Below, in pieces: positions 31,702-38,984 of a stretch of 38,984 bases of DNA. The notes under the pieces are model-generated. The model searched no databases. It saw only the letters and a program-made list of their open reading frames with translations, and was not told the DNA's origin. Source of the stretch: Streptomyces cacaoi (GTDB lineage Bacteria > Actinomycetota > Actinomycetes > Streptomycetales > Streptomycetaceae); the NCBI RefSeq assembly GCF_006539165.1, contig NZ_BJMM01000054.1, positions 1-38,984 of the forward strand, given 5' to 3'. The translations under genes and the position numbers were made by a program. Position 1 is the first letter of the stretch. Each line of letters starts with the position of its first letter.

Positions 31702-32466
31702 ATGGCCCGGACCATCCAGTCACTGGAGCGCGCGGCCGCGGTGCTGCGCCTGCTCGCGGGTGGTGAGCGCAGGCTCGGTCTCTCCGAGATCGCCTCGGCA
31801 CTCGATCTCGCCAAGGGCACCGCGCACGGGCTGATCCGCACCCTCCAGCAGGAGGGCTTCGTCGAACAGGATCCGGCCACCGGCAAGTACCAGCTCGGGG
31901 CCGAACTGCTGCGGCTCGGCAACAGCTATCTCGACGTGCACGAGCTACGGGCCCGCGCCCTGGTCTGGACGGACGATCTGGCCCGTTCCTCCGGCGAGAG
32001 CGTCTATCTGGGCGTACTGCACCAGCAGGGCGTGCTGATCGTGCACCACGTCTTCCGTCCCGACGACAGCCGGCAGGTGCTGGAGGTCGGTGCCATGCAG
32101 CCGCTGCACAGCACGGCCCTCGGGAAGGTGCTGGCGGCCTACGACCCGGTGGCGCTCAGCGAGGCGCTGGACGGCGAGCGGCAGCGGTTCACCGAGCGCA
32201 CCGTCACCGGGGCCGAGCAGTTCGAGTCGGCGCTGGAGCTGACCCGGGCGCGGGGCTGGGCGGCGGATGTGGAGGAGACCTGGGACGGGCTGGCCTCGGT
32301 CGCGGCGCCCGTCTTCGACCGGCGGCGGATGCCGGTGGGGGCGGTGGGGATCACGGGGGCGGTGGAGCGGGTCTGCGAGGGCGAGGAGCTGCGGCCGCTG
32401 CTGGTGGCGGCCGTGCGGGACACGGCGCGTGCGGTGTCCCGGGATCTGGGCGCCCGGCGCTTCTGA
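31702..32466 (+). CDS. gylR: GylR, IclR-family regulator of glycerol metabolism
   Basis: GylR is the glycerol-responsive repressor of the gyl operon in Streptomyces. The 254-residue product has the IclR winged helix at the start (AVLRLLAGGERRLGLSEIASALDLAKGTAHGLIRTLQQEGFVEQD, read in parts, about 12-57) and the IclR effector domain after it (YLGVLHQQGVLIVHHVFRPDDSRQ, LHSTALGKVLAAYDP, SVAAPVFDRRRMPVGAVGITG). The ATG at 31702 follows GGGAGG. It is transcribed towards glpFKD and has a palindromic operator before its own start and before glpF, which supports autoregulation and control of the operon. The ligand in S. coelicolor is glycerol or glycerol 3-phosphate. Confidence 0.95.
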   Translation: MARTIQSLERAAAVLRLLAGGERRLGLSEIASALDLAKGTAHGLIRTLQQEGFVEQDPATGKYQLGAELLRLGNSYLDVHELRARALVWTDDLARSSGESVYLGVLHQQGVLIVHHVFRPDDSRQVLEVGAMQPLHSTALGKVLAAYDPVALSEALDGERQRFTERTVTGAEQFESALELTRARGWAADVEETWDGLASVAAPVFDRRRMPVGAVGITGAVERVCEGEELRPLLVAAVRDTARAVSRDLGARRF

Positions 32467-32806
32467 ACCGGAGGGTCGATTTCCGGCCGCGCCGCTGACG
32501 TGCCTCCGGGCGCGCCGCGGGCGGCGGGCGGTGCGCGTACGCGGGGCGGGCCCGGGCGCACCGGCCCGAGAGGGCGCCCTTCTCCGGGCGGACGCCGCCG
32601 ACGTGCCGACCGTGCCGGGCGGCTCCAGGATGGCTCGCAGGAGTCATCCGTCACACCCCCTTGACGGAAAGTCGACGAAGGAGAAAAGTTGCCGTTCGGC
32701 GGTCGACATTGTCGAACACCGGACGTTAACAACCGGCCCGCCCATCCCCTCCGCGGTCTCCGGCCGAGGAGGTGCCCATGGACAAAAGGACAAAGGAGTC
32801 TCGCGG
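32467..32806. other. gylR-glpF intergenic region
   Basis: About 340 bp. The left 180 bp hold no recognisable feature and no clear terminator for gylR. The right half holds a -35-like TTGACG (32661-32666), a GylR operator and a short open frame with its own ribosome site that overlaps the glpF start. All of these are listed separately. Confidence 0.6.
32661..32717 (+). promoter_or_regulatory. glpF promoter and GylR operator
   Basis: TTGACG at 32661-32666 is a good -35; the -10 at 17-18 bp (AAAAGT or AAAGTT) is weak. Downstream, GGTCGACATTGTCGAAC at 32701-32717 matches the gylR operator at 16 of 17 positions. It would lie just past the transcription start, a repressing position. A further TCGAC half-site occurs at 32672-32676, 31 bp (three turns) from the same motif in the palindrome. 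Confidence 0.75.
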
Positions 32807-32897
32807 GTGTCCAGCTCCGACATCTTTACGAGCGAGGTCATCGGCACGATGGTGCTGGTCCTCCTCGGTGGCGGTGTGTGCGCCGCCGTCAATCTGA
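32778..32897 (+). CDS. Possible 39-codon upstream reading frame overlapping glpF
   Basis: An ATG at 32778 is preceded by GAGGAGGTG, a stronger ribosome site than that of glpF. It opens a 39-codon frame (MDKRTKESRGCPAPTS and so on) that runs across the glpF GTG in a different frame and stops at 32897. The product is Ser/Arg/Cys-rich, resembles no known protein, and contains a TTA codon, rare in Streptomyces. It is probably regulatory (affecting glpF translation) or chance. Confidence 0.3.
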   Translation: MDKRTKESRGCPAPTSLRARSSARWCWSSSVAVCAPPSI

Positions 32898-33574
32898 AAC
32901 GGTCCAAGGCGTTCGAGGCCGGCTGGGTCGCCATCGCCTTCGGCTGGGGTCTCGCCGTCCTCACGGGCGCGTACATCGCCCAGCCCTCGGGAGCGCATCT
33001 GAACCCGGCGGTGACGCTGGCGCTCGCGATCAAGGGGGACACTCCGTGGAGCGACGTGCCCGTCTACATGGGCAGCGAGCTGCTCGGGGCGATGCTCGGC
33101 GCCGTCCTGGTGTGGGTCGCCTACTACGGCCAGTTCCAGGCGACGCTGCGCGAGCCGGACGCCGCCGAGCTGAAGAACGCGAACCCGGGCCCCGTGCACG
33201 GCGTCTTCTTCACCTCCCCCGAGGTCCGCAAGCCGCTGCTGAACCTCCTCACCGAGGTCGTCGCCACCTTCGTGCTGATCTTCGCGATCCTGACCCAGGG
33301 CCTCTCGAAGGACGTGGAGGGCCATGTCGTCGGGCTGGGGCAGCTGGGCGCCCTGATCACGGCCCTGGTCGTCGTCGGTATCGGTCTCTCGCTCGGTGGT
33401 CCCACGGGGTACGCGATCAACCCCGTCCGTGACCTCGGGCCGCGCATCATCCACGCGGTGCTCCCGCTGCCCAACAAGGGCGGCAGCGACTGGAGTTACG
33501 CCTGGATCCCGGTCGTCGGCCCGCTGCTGGGAGCCGCGATCGCCGCCGGGCTCTACAACGTGGCCTGGGGATGA
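32807..33574 (+). CDS. glpF: Glycerol facilitator GlpF (MIP family)
   Basis: GlpF is a membrane channel for glycerol. The 255-residue product has six hydrophobic spans and two half-helix motifs. The first is the canonical NPA (HLNPAVTLA); the second reads NPV in place of NPA (AINPVRDLGPR), keeping the Arg-Asp that marks glycerol channels. GTG at 32807 was chosen because AAAGGAG lies 7-8 nt upstream. It is the first gene of the gyl operon and its TGA overlaps an ATG of the glpK frame (ATGA), which suggests translational coupling. It corresponds to gylC of S. coelicolor. Confidence 0.95.
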   Translation: MSSSDIFTSEVIGTMVLVLLGGGVCAAVNLKRSKAFEAGWVAIAFGWGLAVLTGAYIAQPSGAHLNPAVTLALAIKGDTPWSDVPVYMGSELLGAMLGAVLVWVAYYGQFQATLREPDAAELKNANPGPVHGVFFTSPEVRKPLLNLLTEVVATFVLIFAILTQGLSKDVEGHVVGLGQLGALITALVVVGIGLSLGGPTGYAINPVRDLGPRIIHAVLPLPNKGGSDWSYAWIPVVGPLLGAAIAAGLYNVAWG

Positions 33575-33627
33575 GTGACCGTAGGACGCACTCGCCGACC
33601 GACCGGAACGAAGTATCGGAGCACACC

Positions 33628-35169
33628 ATGAGCGAGAACCACACGACCGCCTCCGCGCACGGCGGCGGCCCCTTCATCGCGGCCATCGACCAGGGCACCA
33701 CGTCCAGCCGCTGCATCGTCTTCGACAAGGACGGCCGCATCGTCTCGGTCGACCAGAAGGAGCACGAGCAGATCCTGCCGCGGCCCGGCTGGGTCGAGCA
33801 CGACGCCGCCGAGATCTGGACCAACGTCCAGCAGGTCGTCAAGGGCGCGATGGAGAAGGCCGGGGTCACCAAGAAGGACGTCCTGGCGCTCGGTATCACC
33901 AACCAGCGCGAGACGACCCTGCTGTGGGAGAAGGCGACCGGCAAGCCGGTGCACAACGCCATCGTCTGGCAGGACACCCGCACCGACGCGCTGTGCAGAG
34001 AGCTCGGCCGCAACGTCGGGCAGGACCGCTTCCGGCGCGAGACGGGGCTGCCGCTGGCCTCCTACTTCGCCGGGCCGAAGATCCGCTGGCTGCTGGACAA
34101 CGTGCCCGGGCTGCGCGGCCGCGCGGAGAACGGCGAGATCCTGTTCGGCACCATGGACTCGTGGGTCATCTGGAACCTCACCGGCGGCCCGAACGGCGGC
34201 GTGCACGTCACCGACGTCACCAACGCCTCGCGCACCATGCTCATGAACCTGCACACCATGAGCTGGGACGAGAAGATCTGCAACTCCCTGGGCGTGCCCA
34301 TGGCGCTGCTGCCGGAGATCCGCTCCTCCGCCGAGGTGTACGGCGAGGCCACCGGCGACCTGGCCGGGCTGCCCGTCGCCTCGGCCCTCGGTGACCAGCA
34401 GGCGGCGCTGTTCGGCCAGACCTGCTACTCGACGGGCGAGGCCAAGTCGACGTACGGCACCGGCACGTTCCTGCTGATGAACACCGGGAACGAGCCCGTC
34501 AACTCCTACAACGGGCTGCTCACGACGGTCGGTTACCAGATCGGCGACCAGCAGCCGGTCTTCGCGCTGGAGGGCTCCATCGCGGTCACCGGCTCGCTGG
34601 TGCAGTGGATGCGCGACCAGATGGGCCTGATCAACAGCGCGGCCGAGATCGAGACGCTCGCCAGCTCGGTCGAGGACAACGGCGGCGCGTACTTCGTCCC
34701 GGCGTTCTCCGGGCTGTTCGCGCCCTACTGGCGTTCGGACGCCCGCGGTGTGATCGCCGGCCTGACCCGGTACGTCACCAAGGCGCACCTGGCGCGTGCG
34801 GTGCTGGAGGCCACGGCCTGGCAGACCCGCGAGATCGTCGACGCCATGCAGAAGGACTCCGACGTCGAGCTGACGGCGCTGAAGGTGGACGGCGGCATGA
34901 CCGCCAACAACCTGCTGATGCAGACCATTTCGGACGTCATGGACGCCCCGGTCGTGCGTCCGATGGTCGCCGAGACGACCTGTCTGGGCGCCGCCTACGC
35001 GGCCGGACTCGCGGTCGGCTTCTGGTCGGACACCGACGAGCTGCGGGCCAACTGGAAGCGCGCGGCGGAATGGACCCCCCGTATGAACGCGGAGACGCGT
35101 GAGCGGGAATACCGCAACTGGCTCAAGGCCGTGCAGCGGACCATGGGCTGGATCGAAGAGGAGAGCTGA
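33628..35169 (+). CDS. glpK: Glycerol kinase GlpK
   Basis: GlpK phosphorylates glycerol to sn-glycerol 3-phosphate with ATP. The 513-residue FGGY kinase has the N-terminal phosphate loop AAIDQGTTSSRCIVFD, the substrate-site segments (QKEHEQILPRPGWVEHD, NQRETTLLWEKATGKPVHNAIVWQD), the ALGDQQAALFG motif, KSTYGTGTFLLMNTG and the C-terminal ALKVDGGMTANNLLMQ. The ATG at 33628 follows GGAG at 7 bp. An ATG at 33571, overlapping the glpF stop as ATGA, would add 19 residues and may be used through coupling. It lies between glpF and glpD, with only 5 bp to glpD. It corresponds to gylA. Confidence 0.97.
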   Translation: MSENHTTASAHGGGPFIAAIDQGTTSSRCIVFDKDGRIVSVDQKEHEQILPRPGWVEHDAAEIWTNVQQVVKGAMEKAGVTKKDVLALGITNQRETTLLWEKATGKPVHNAIVWQDTRTDALCRELGRNVGQDRFRRETGLPLASYFAGPKIRWLLDNVPGLRGRAENGEILFGTMDSWVIWNLTGGPNGGVHVTDVTNASRTMLMNLHTMSWDEKICNSLGVPMALLPEIRSSAEVYGEATGDLAGLPVASALGDQQAALFGQTCYSTGEAKSTYGTGTFLLMNTGNEPVNSYNGLLTTVGYQIGDQQPVFALEGSIAVTGSLVQWMRDQMGLINSAAEIETLASSVEDNGGAYFVPAFSGLFAPYWRSDARGVIAGLTRYVTKAHLARAVLEATAWQTREIVDAMQKDSDVELTALKVDGGMTANNLLMQTISDVMDAPVVRPMVAETTCLGAAYAAGLAVGFWSDTDELRANWKRAAEWTPRMNAETREREYRNWLKAVQRTMGWIEEES

Positions 35170-35174
35170 AAGCA

Positions 35175-36779
35175 ATGAACACCCTGCAGAGCGTCCCCTC
35201 CCTCGGGACGCACCCGGCCGCCGGCAGCAACCCCGGCCGCGCCGAGATCAGAGAGCGGCTCGCGAACGCGACGTACGACCTCCTGGTCATAGGCGGCGGC
35301 ATCCTGGGGACCTCGGTCGCCTGGCATGCGGCGCAGTCGGGGCTGCGGGTGGCGATGGTGGACGCCGGTGACTTCGCCGGCGCCACCTCCTCCGCGTCGT
35401 CGAAGCTGGTGCACGGCGGTCTGCGCTACCTCCAGACCGGTGCGGTCAAGCTCGTCGCGGAGAACCACCACGAGCGTCGGGTGCTGGCCAAGGACGTGGC
35501 CCCGCACCTGGTCAACCCGCTCACCTTCTACCTGCCCGTCTACAAGGGCGGCCCGCACGGCGCGGCCAAGCTGGGCGCCGGTGTGTTCGCCTACTCCGCG
35601 CTGTCCGCCTTCGGCGACGGCGTCGGCCGGGTGATCAGCCCCGCCAAGGCGGCGGCCGACAACCCGGCGCTGCGCACCGAGGACCTCAAGGCGGTCGCGG
35701 TCTACGGCGACCACCAGATGAACGACTCGCGCATGGCCGTGATGACCGTCCGCGCGGCCGTCGACTCCGGTGCCACGGTCCTCAACCACGCCGAGGTCAC
35801 CGGGCTGCGCTTCACCCGCGGCCGGGTCACGGGCGCCGAGCTCAAGGACCGGATGGACGGCACCGAGTTCGGCGTCGACGCGCGCCTCGTGCTGAACGCC
35901 ACCGGCCCCTGGGTGGACCACCTGCGGACGATGGAGGACAGCGGCGCCGCCCCGTCCATCCGGCTGTCCAAGGGCGCGCACCTGGTGCTGAAGCGCAAGT
36001 CGCCCTGGCGTGCCGCGATGGCCACGCCCATCGACAAGTACCGCATCACCTTCGCGCTGCCGTGGGAGGACCAGCTGCTGCTGGGCACCACGGACGAGGA
36101 GTACACCGGCGACCCGGCCGACGTCCGGGCGACCGAGTCCGACATCCAGCAGATCCTGGACGAGGCGGCCTTCTCGGTGCGCGACGCCGACCTCTCCCGC
36201 GATCTGATGACCTACGCCTTCGCGGGTCTGCGGGTGCTGCCGGGCGGCCCCGGCGGCGTCGAGTCCGCCAAGCGCGAGACGGTCGTCACCGAGGGCCGCG
36301 GCGGCATGCTGTCGGTGGCCGGCGGCAAGTGGACGACGTACCGGCACATCGGCCGGACGGTGATGAACAAGCTGGCGAAGCTGCCCGGCGGCACCATCGC
36401 CGAGGACATGGAGCCGGTCAAGGCGCTGGTGCGGCACGTGCCGCTGCCCGGCATCGCCAACCCGAACGCCGTCGCGCACCGGCTGCTGGTGGACCGCGAA
36501 CCGGGCGTGCGCATGGACCCGCTGACCGCCCGTCAGCTCGCCACGCACTACGGCTCGCTGTCCTTCGACATCGCGCGGCTGGTGAACGAGGACCCGGCGC
36601 TGGGCGAGCGGATCCACCCCGACGGCCCGGAGATCTGGGCGCAGGTCGTCTACGCACGCGACCACGAGTGGGCCGAGACAGTCGACGACGTGGCGCGCCG
36701 CCGCACCACGCTGACGATCCGCGGCCTGGACGACGACGCCGTCCGCGGCCGCATCGAGGAGCTGCTCGCCCAGCGGTGA
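35175..36779 (+). CDS. glpD: Glycerol-3-phosphate dehydrogenase GlpD (FAD)
   Basis: GlpD oxidises glycerol 3-phosphate to dihydroxyacetone phosphate and passes electrons to the quinone pool at the membrane. The 534-residue product has the dinucleotide-binding motif VIGGGILGTSVAWHA (about 38-52), the SSASSKLVHGGLRYLQTG signature, and the DAO fold with IDKYRITFALPWEDQLLLGTTDEEY and GKWTTYRHIG, then a C-terminal helical domain. ATG at 35175 begins 5 bp after the glpK stop; GAGAGC in the glpK end provides the ribosome site. It is the last gene before a set of strong hairpins, so it probably ends the operon here. It corresponds to gylB. Confidence 0.97.
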   Translation: MNTLQSVPSLGTHPAAGSNPGRAEIRERLANATYDLLVIGGGILGTSVAWHAAQSGLRVAMVDAGDFAGATSSASSKLVHGGLRYLQTGAVKLVAENHHERRVLAKDVAPHLVNPLTFYLPVYKGGPHGAAKLGAGVFAYSALSAFGDGVGRVISPAKAAADNPALRTEDLKAVAVYGDHQMNDSRMAVMTVRAAVDSGATVLNHAEVTGLRFTRGRVTGAELKDRMDGTEFGVDARLVLNATGPWVDHLRTMEDSGAAPSIRLSKGAHLVLKRKSPWRAAMATPIDKYRITFALPWEDQLLLGTTDEEYTGDPADVRATESDIQQILDEAAFSVRDADLSRDLMTYAFAGLRVLPGGPGGVESAKRETVVTEGRGGMLSVAGGKWTTYRHIGRTVMNKLAKLPGGTIAEDMEPVKALVRHVPLPGIANPNAVAHRLLVDREPGVRMDPLTARQLATHYGSLSFDIARLVNEDPALGERIHPDGPEIWAQVVYARDHEWAETVDDVARRRTTLTIRGLDDDAVRGRIEELLAQR

Positions 36780-36785
36780 CCACAC

Positions 36786-36886
36786 CGGACACGGTCCCCC
36801 CGTCCCGTGTCCGTCCGCCGTGCCGGGGGCGGACCCCCGCCGCCCCCGGCACCCCCGGGCCCCGGCCGGAGTCTCCGGCCGGGGCC
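36786..36886 (+). terminator. Three tandem hairpins terminating the glp operon
   Basis: Hairpin 1: CGGACACGG (36786-36794) with CCGTGTCCG (36805-36813). Hairpin 2: GTGCCGGGGGCGG (36820-36832) with its complement (36840-36852), loop 7. Hairpin 3: 13-bp stem 36858-36870 with 36874-36886, loop GTC. All arms are perfect and the three are only 5-6 bp apart. They start 6 bp after the glpD stop. No T-run follows, but three in series would give strong termination. Confidence 0.75.
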
Positions 36887-37018
36887 GCTCCCTGTTCCGG
36901 GGCGCCCGGTCCGTGCGCGGTGGTGCGGACCCGGCGCCCCGGAACGGCCGTTCGCCGGTTCCGTCACAGATTCCACCCCGGCGTTCCCGGCCCGCGCGGG
37001 GCGTGGCAGGGTCTCGCC

Positions 37019-38290
37019 ATGCGCGAGTACACGGGGGTACGGACGGGCGCACGGACGCCGCACGGCCCGTCCGGCAGCACCGGGACGGACAGCGCCGGCA
37101 CGGACAGCACCGGCACGGACAGCGCCGGCACGGAAGGCGCCCGGACGGACGGCACCGGCACCACGCACGGGCCGCACGGAGCGGACGGGCCCGCGGGGTC
37201 CGGGGCGCCGGACGGTACGAGGCCGGGGCGCCGCAGGCGGTTCGTGCCGCGGCTGCCGGGGCGGACCCGGGCGCGGCGCCGGCTGGCGGGCCTCGCGCTG
37301 GCGCTCACGGCCGTGGTGGTGCTGCCGGTCGCGGCGGCGGGTACGGCGCTGCGGATCGAGTACGCGGGCGATCCGCCGGCCGACGCCAGGACCCGCGGCA
37401 GGGACGCCCTGTGGCTGGGCCACGCCTGGCTGGACGGCCGCCGCGGCGAGCGCGACCTGGCGGCGCTGACCCGGCGGGCGGCCGGCACCGGGCTGCGCGA
37501 TCTGTATGTGCACACGGGCCCCCTGGAGCACGACGGGGCGCTGCGCCCCCAGCGGTACCCCCGCGCGGCCTGGCTCGTGGACGCCGTGCACCGCAGGCTG
37601 CCCGGGGTACGCGTCCAGGCGTGGCTCGGGGACCGTCTGGTGTACGGGCGGGACGAGGGCGGTGGGCTGCGGCTGGCCGACGTCGGCGCGCGCCGCACCG
37701 TGGTGGACAGCGCCCGGCAGGTGCTCAGGGCCGGCTTCGACGGGGTGCACTTCGATCTGGAGCCGCTGCGCTCCGACGACGGCGACTATCTGCGGCTGCT
37801 GGACGGCCTGCGGCCCGCCGTGGCGGACGAGGGCGGACTGCTGTCGGTGGCCGCGCACCAGATCGATCCCCTGCCGGGGATGCACACCGTCTCCGGGGCC
37901 GTGACGGGCCGCGGCAAGTGGTGGTCGAAGGGGTACTTCGGGCAGGTGGCACGCCGGGTCGACCAGATCGCCGTGATGTCCTACGACACCGCGCTGCCGC
38001 TGGAGAGCCTGTACGGCGGCTATGTCGCCCGGCAGACGGAGCTGGCGCTGTCGGCGGCGCCGGACGAGGTCGATGTGCTGATGGGGGTGCCGTTCTTCCA
38101 CACCGACGACATGGGGCACCATGCGTCGGCGGAGACGGCGTCCGCCGCGGTGCGCGGTGCCCGGCTGGGGCTGGCCCGTGCCGACCGGCACCGTGAGCAC
38201 TTCGGGCTGGCCCTCTATGTCGACTTCGCCGCGACCGGGGACGACTGGACGGCGTACCGGCGGGGCTGGTGCGCGCCGGTGGAGTCATAA
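37019..38290 (+). CDS. Membrane-anchored TIM-barrel glycosidase-like protein
   Basis: A 423-residue protein. Residues 1-87 are a hydrophilic, Thr/Gly/Asp-rich cytoplasmic tail with five 15-bp tandem repeats, then RRRR, a single transmembrane helix (about 89-111), and an extracytoplasmic domain. That domain shows a TIM-barrel pattern with DGVHFDLEPLRSDD, like the DxxD/E strand-4 motif of GH18-type glycosidases, and downstream strands VDQIAVMSYDTALPL and DEVDVLMGVPFF that also fit GH18-like folds. The exact family and substrate are uncertain, and a non-catalytic role is possible. The ATG at 37019 has only a weak upstream AGGG; CAGGGT 6 bp before may be a -10. It follows the glp terminators, so I do not call it gylX. 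Confidence 0.75.
   Translation: MREYTGVRTGARTPHGPSGSTGTDSAGTDSTGTDSAGTEGARTDGTGTTHGPHGADGPAGSGAPDGTRPGRRRRFVPRLPGRTRARRRLAGLALALTAVVVLPVAAAGTALRIEYAGDPPADARTRGRDALWLGHAWLDGRRGERDLAALTRRAAGTGLRDLYVHTGPLEHDGALRPQRYPRAAWLVDAVHRRLPGVRVQAWLGDRLVYGRDEGGGLRLADVGARRTVVDSARQVLRAGFDGVHFDLEPLRSDDGDYLRLLDGLRPAVADEGGLLSVAAHQIDPLPGMHTVSGAVTGRGKWWSKGYFGQVARRVDQIAVMSYDTALPLESLYGGYVARQTELALSAAPDEVDVLMGVPFFHTDDMGHHASAETASAAVRGARLGLARADRHREHFGLALYVDFAATGDDWTAYRRGWCAPVES
37081..37155 (+). repeat. 15-bp tandem repeats inside the glycosidase-like gene
   Basis: Five consecutive 15-bp units with consensus CGGCACGGACAGCRC run from 37081 to 37155, with one to three changes each; the first three are nearly identical. 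They encode Gly-Thr-Asp-Ser-Ala/Thr units in the cytoplasmic tail. The unit length keeps the frame, so copy-number change would lengthen or shorten the tail without a frameshift. Confidence 0.85.
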
Positions 38291-38370
38291 TGAAGGCCGA
38301 GAGATCGGATGTCTCGGCAGGTTCCGCCGCCGAGCAGGCCGAGCGGACAGCACGGGTACGAGGAGGCAGA

Positions 38371-38984
38371 GTGGCGGTTACCGACGAGGCGATCGAGAAG
38401 ATCAAGGGGATGATCGTCTCCGGCGCGCTGCGCCCCGGCGACCGGCTGCCCAAGGAGAGCGAGCTGGCGACCGAGCTGGGCCTGTCGCGCAACTCCCTGC
38501 GCGAGGCCGTACGGGCGCTGGCGCTGATCCGCATCCTGGACGTACGGCAGGGCGACGGCACCTATGTGACCAGCCTGGATCCCCAACTGCTGCTGGAGGC
38601 CATGAGCTTCGTGGTGGACTTCCACCGCGACGACACGGTGCTGGAGTTCCTCGCGGTGCGGCGCATCCTGGAGCCCGCCGCCACCGCGATGGCCGGGACC
38701 CGCATCCCGGAGAGCGAGCTGGACGCCCTGGAGGCCGGGCTGGACGCGCTCGGCGAGGAGCCCTCCGTGGAGGAACTCGTCGCAGCCGACCTGGAGTTCC
38801 ACCGCCGGATCGTCACCGCCTCCGGCAACTCCGTGCTGTGCTCGCTGCTGGACGGGCTGTCCGGGCCGACGACGCGTGCCCGGGTGTGGCGCGGGCTCAC
38901 CCAGGAGCACGCCGTCAGCCGGACCCTGCACGAGCACCGGCAGATCCTGGGCGCGCTGCGTGCCCGGGACACCGAGGCGGCGCG
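38371..38984 (+). CDS. GntR-family regulator, FadR/FCD subfamily (3' end cut by the window)
   Basis: The first 204 codons of a transcription factor; no stop is reached before the window ends. The winged helix is clear (VSGALRPGDRLPKESELATE, LGLSRNSLREAVRALALI, VRQGDGTYV), followed by the all-helical FCD effector domain with the metal-site pattern Asp (ADLEFHRRI) and His (LHEHRQILGAL). GTG at 38371 is preceded by GAGGAGG. An in-frame ATG at 38290 overlaps the stop of the previous gene as TAATG and would add 27 residues, so coupled translation is possible. Such regulators usually bind carboxylic acids. The target is unknown. Confidence 0.9.
   Translation, partial: MAVTDEAIEKIKGMIVSGALRPGDRLPKESELATELGLSRNSLREAVRALALIRILDVRQGDGTYVTSLDPQLLLEAMSFVVDFHRDDTVLEFLAVRRILEPAATAMAGTRIPESELDALEAGLDALGEEPSVEELVAADLEFHRRIVTASGNSVLCSLLDGLSGPTTRARVWRGLTQEHAVSRTLHEHRQILGALRARDTEAA

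Noticed and set aside
37019..38290. gylX, the fourth gene of the gyl operon in S. coelicolor
   Set aside because: Three hairpins separate it from glpD and the glycosidase-like fold was not something I can tie to gylX; the symbol was not assigned.
1..38984. CRISPR array, tRNA, insertion sequence, phage or toxin-antitoxin module
   Set aside because: No spaced identical repeats, cloverleaf-like sequence, transposase motif or phage gene was seen on either strand.

Overview
The window is chromosomal DNA from a Streptomyces or a very close actinomycete. The evidence is very high GC, frequent GTG starts, a complete Pup-proteasome locus, a GylR-controlled glycerol operon, and gene order that (from memory) follows the S. 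coelicolor chromosome around the proteasome and gyl genes. There is no phage, insertion sequence, CRISPR array, rRNA or tRNA. Most genes are ordinary core genes, so the interest lies in regulation and in one decayed gene.

Positions 1-9015, all on the minus strand: the cut-off start of a secreted protein, a HelY-type Ski2-like helicase, tatC, tatA, a small membrane protein, the paired WYL regulators pafC and pafB, a cytoplasmic FKBP prolyl isomerase and a two-domain FKBP lipoprotein. Positions 9234-13154: pafA, the Pup ligase, lies 9 bp behind an MFS transporter. A LacI-family regulator is divergent from the transporter across a perfect 8-bp dyad. Positions 13182-19097: prcA, prcB, a decayed endonuclease VII-like gene, pup, dop and arc. 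Pup ends in Gln, so Dop must deamidate it before PafA can attach it to lysines. Arc unfolds pupylated proteins and feeds them to the PrcBA peptidase.

Positions 19556-24881: a small secreted protein, TrmI tRNA m1A58 methyltransferase, a site-2 protease with CBS domains and a long disordered N-terminus, then on the plus strand a RecB/Cas4-like nuclease with a predicted Fe-S cluster and an orphan NarL-type response regulator. Positions 25031-31492, minus strand: an orphan family 5 solute-binding lipoprotein, a HAD phosphatase and cobalamin-dependent methionine synthase MetH. Positions 31702-36779, plus strand: gylR and glpF-glpK-glpD, with matching GylR operators before gylR and before glpF. The window ends with a membrane-anchored TIM-barrel glycosidase-like protein and the first two-thirds of a FadR-type GntR regulator.

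The most interesting observation is a regulatory link. The promoters of the RecB-like nuclease and of pup both carry the RecA-independent DNA-damage promoter architecture (TGTCRG core, fixed spacing, TAnnnT -10), which PafBC recognises in mycobacteria. pafB and pafC are in this same window, so PafBC may tie pupylation and a repair nuclease to DNA damage. Further points are the endonuclease VII-like pseudogene between pup and prcB, a hairpin in the same gap that pairs better on the pup transcript strand, and several genes (pafA, the nuclease, the small membrane protein) whose -10 boxes lie 6-8 bp before the start codon, as expected of leaderless mRNAs.
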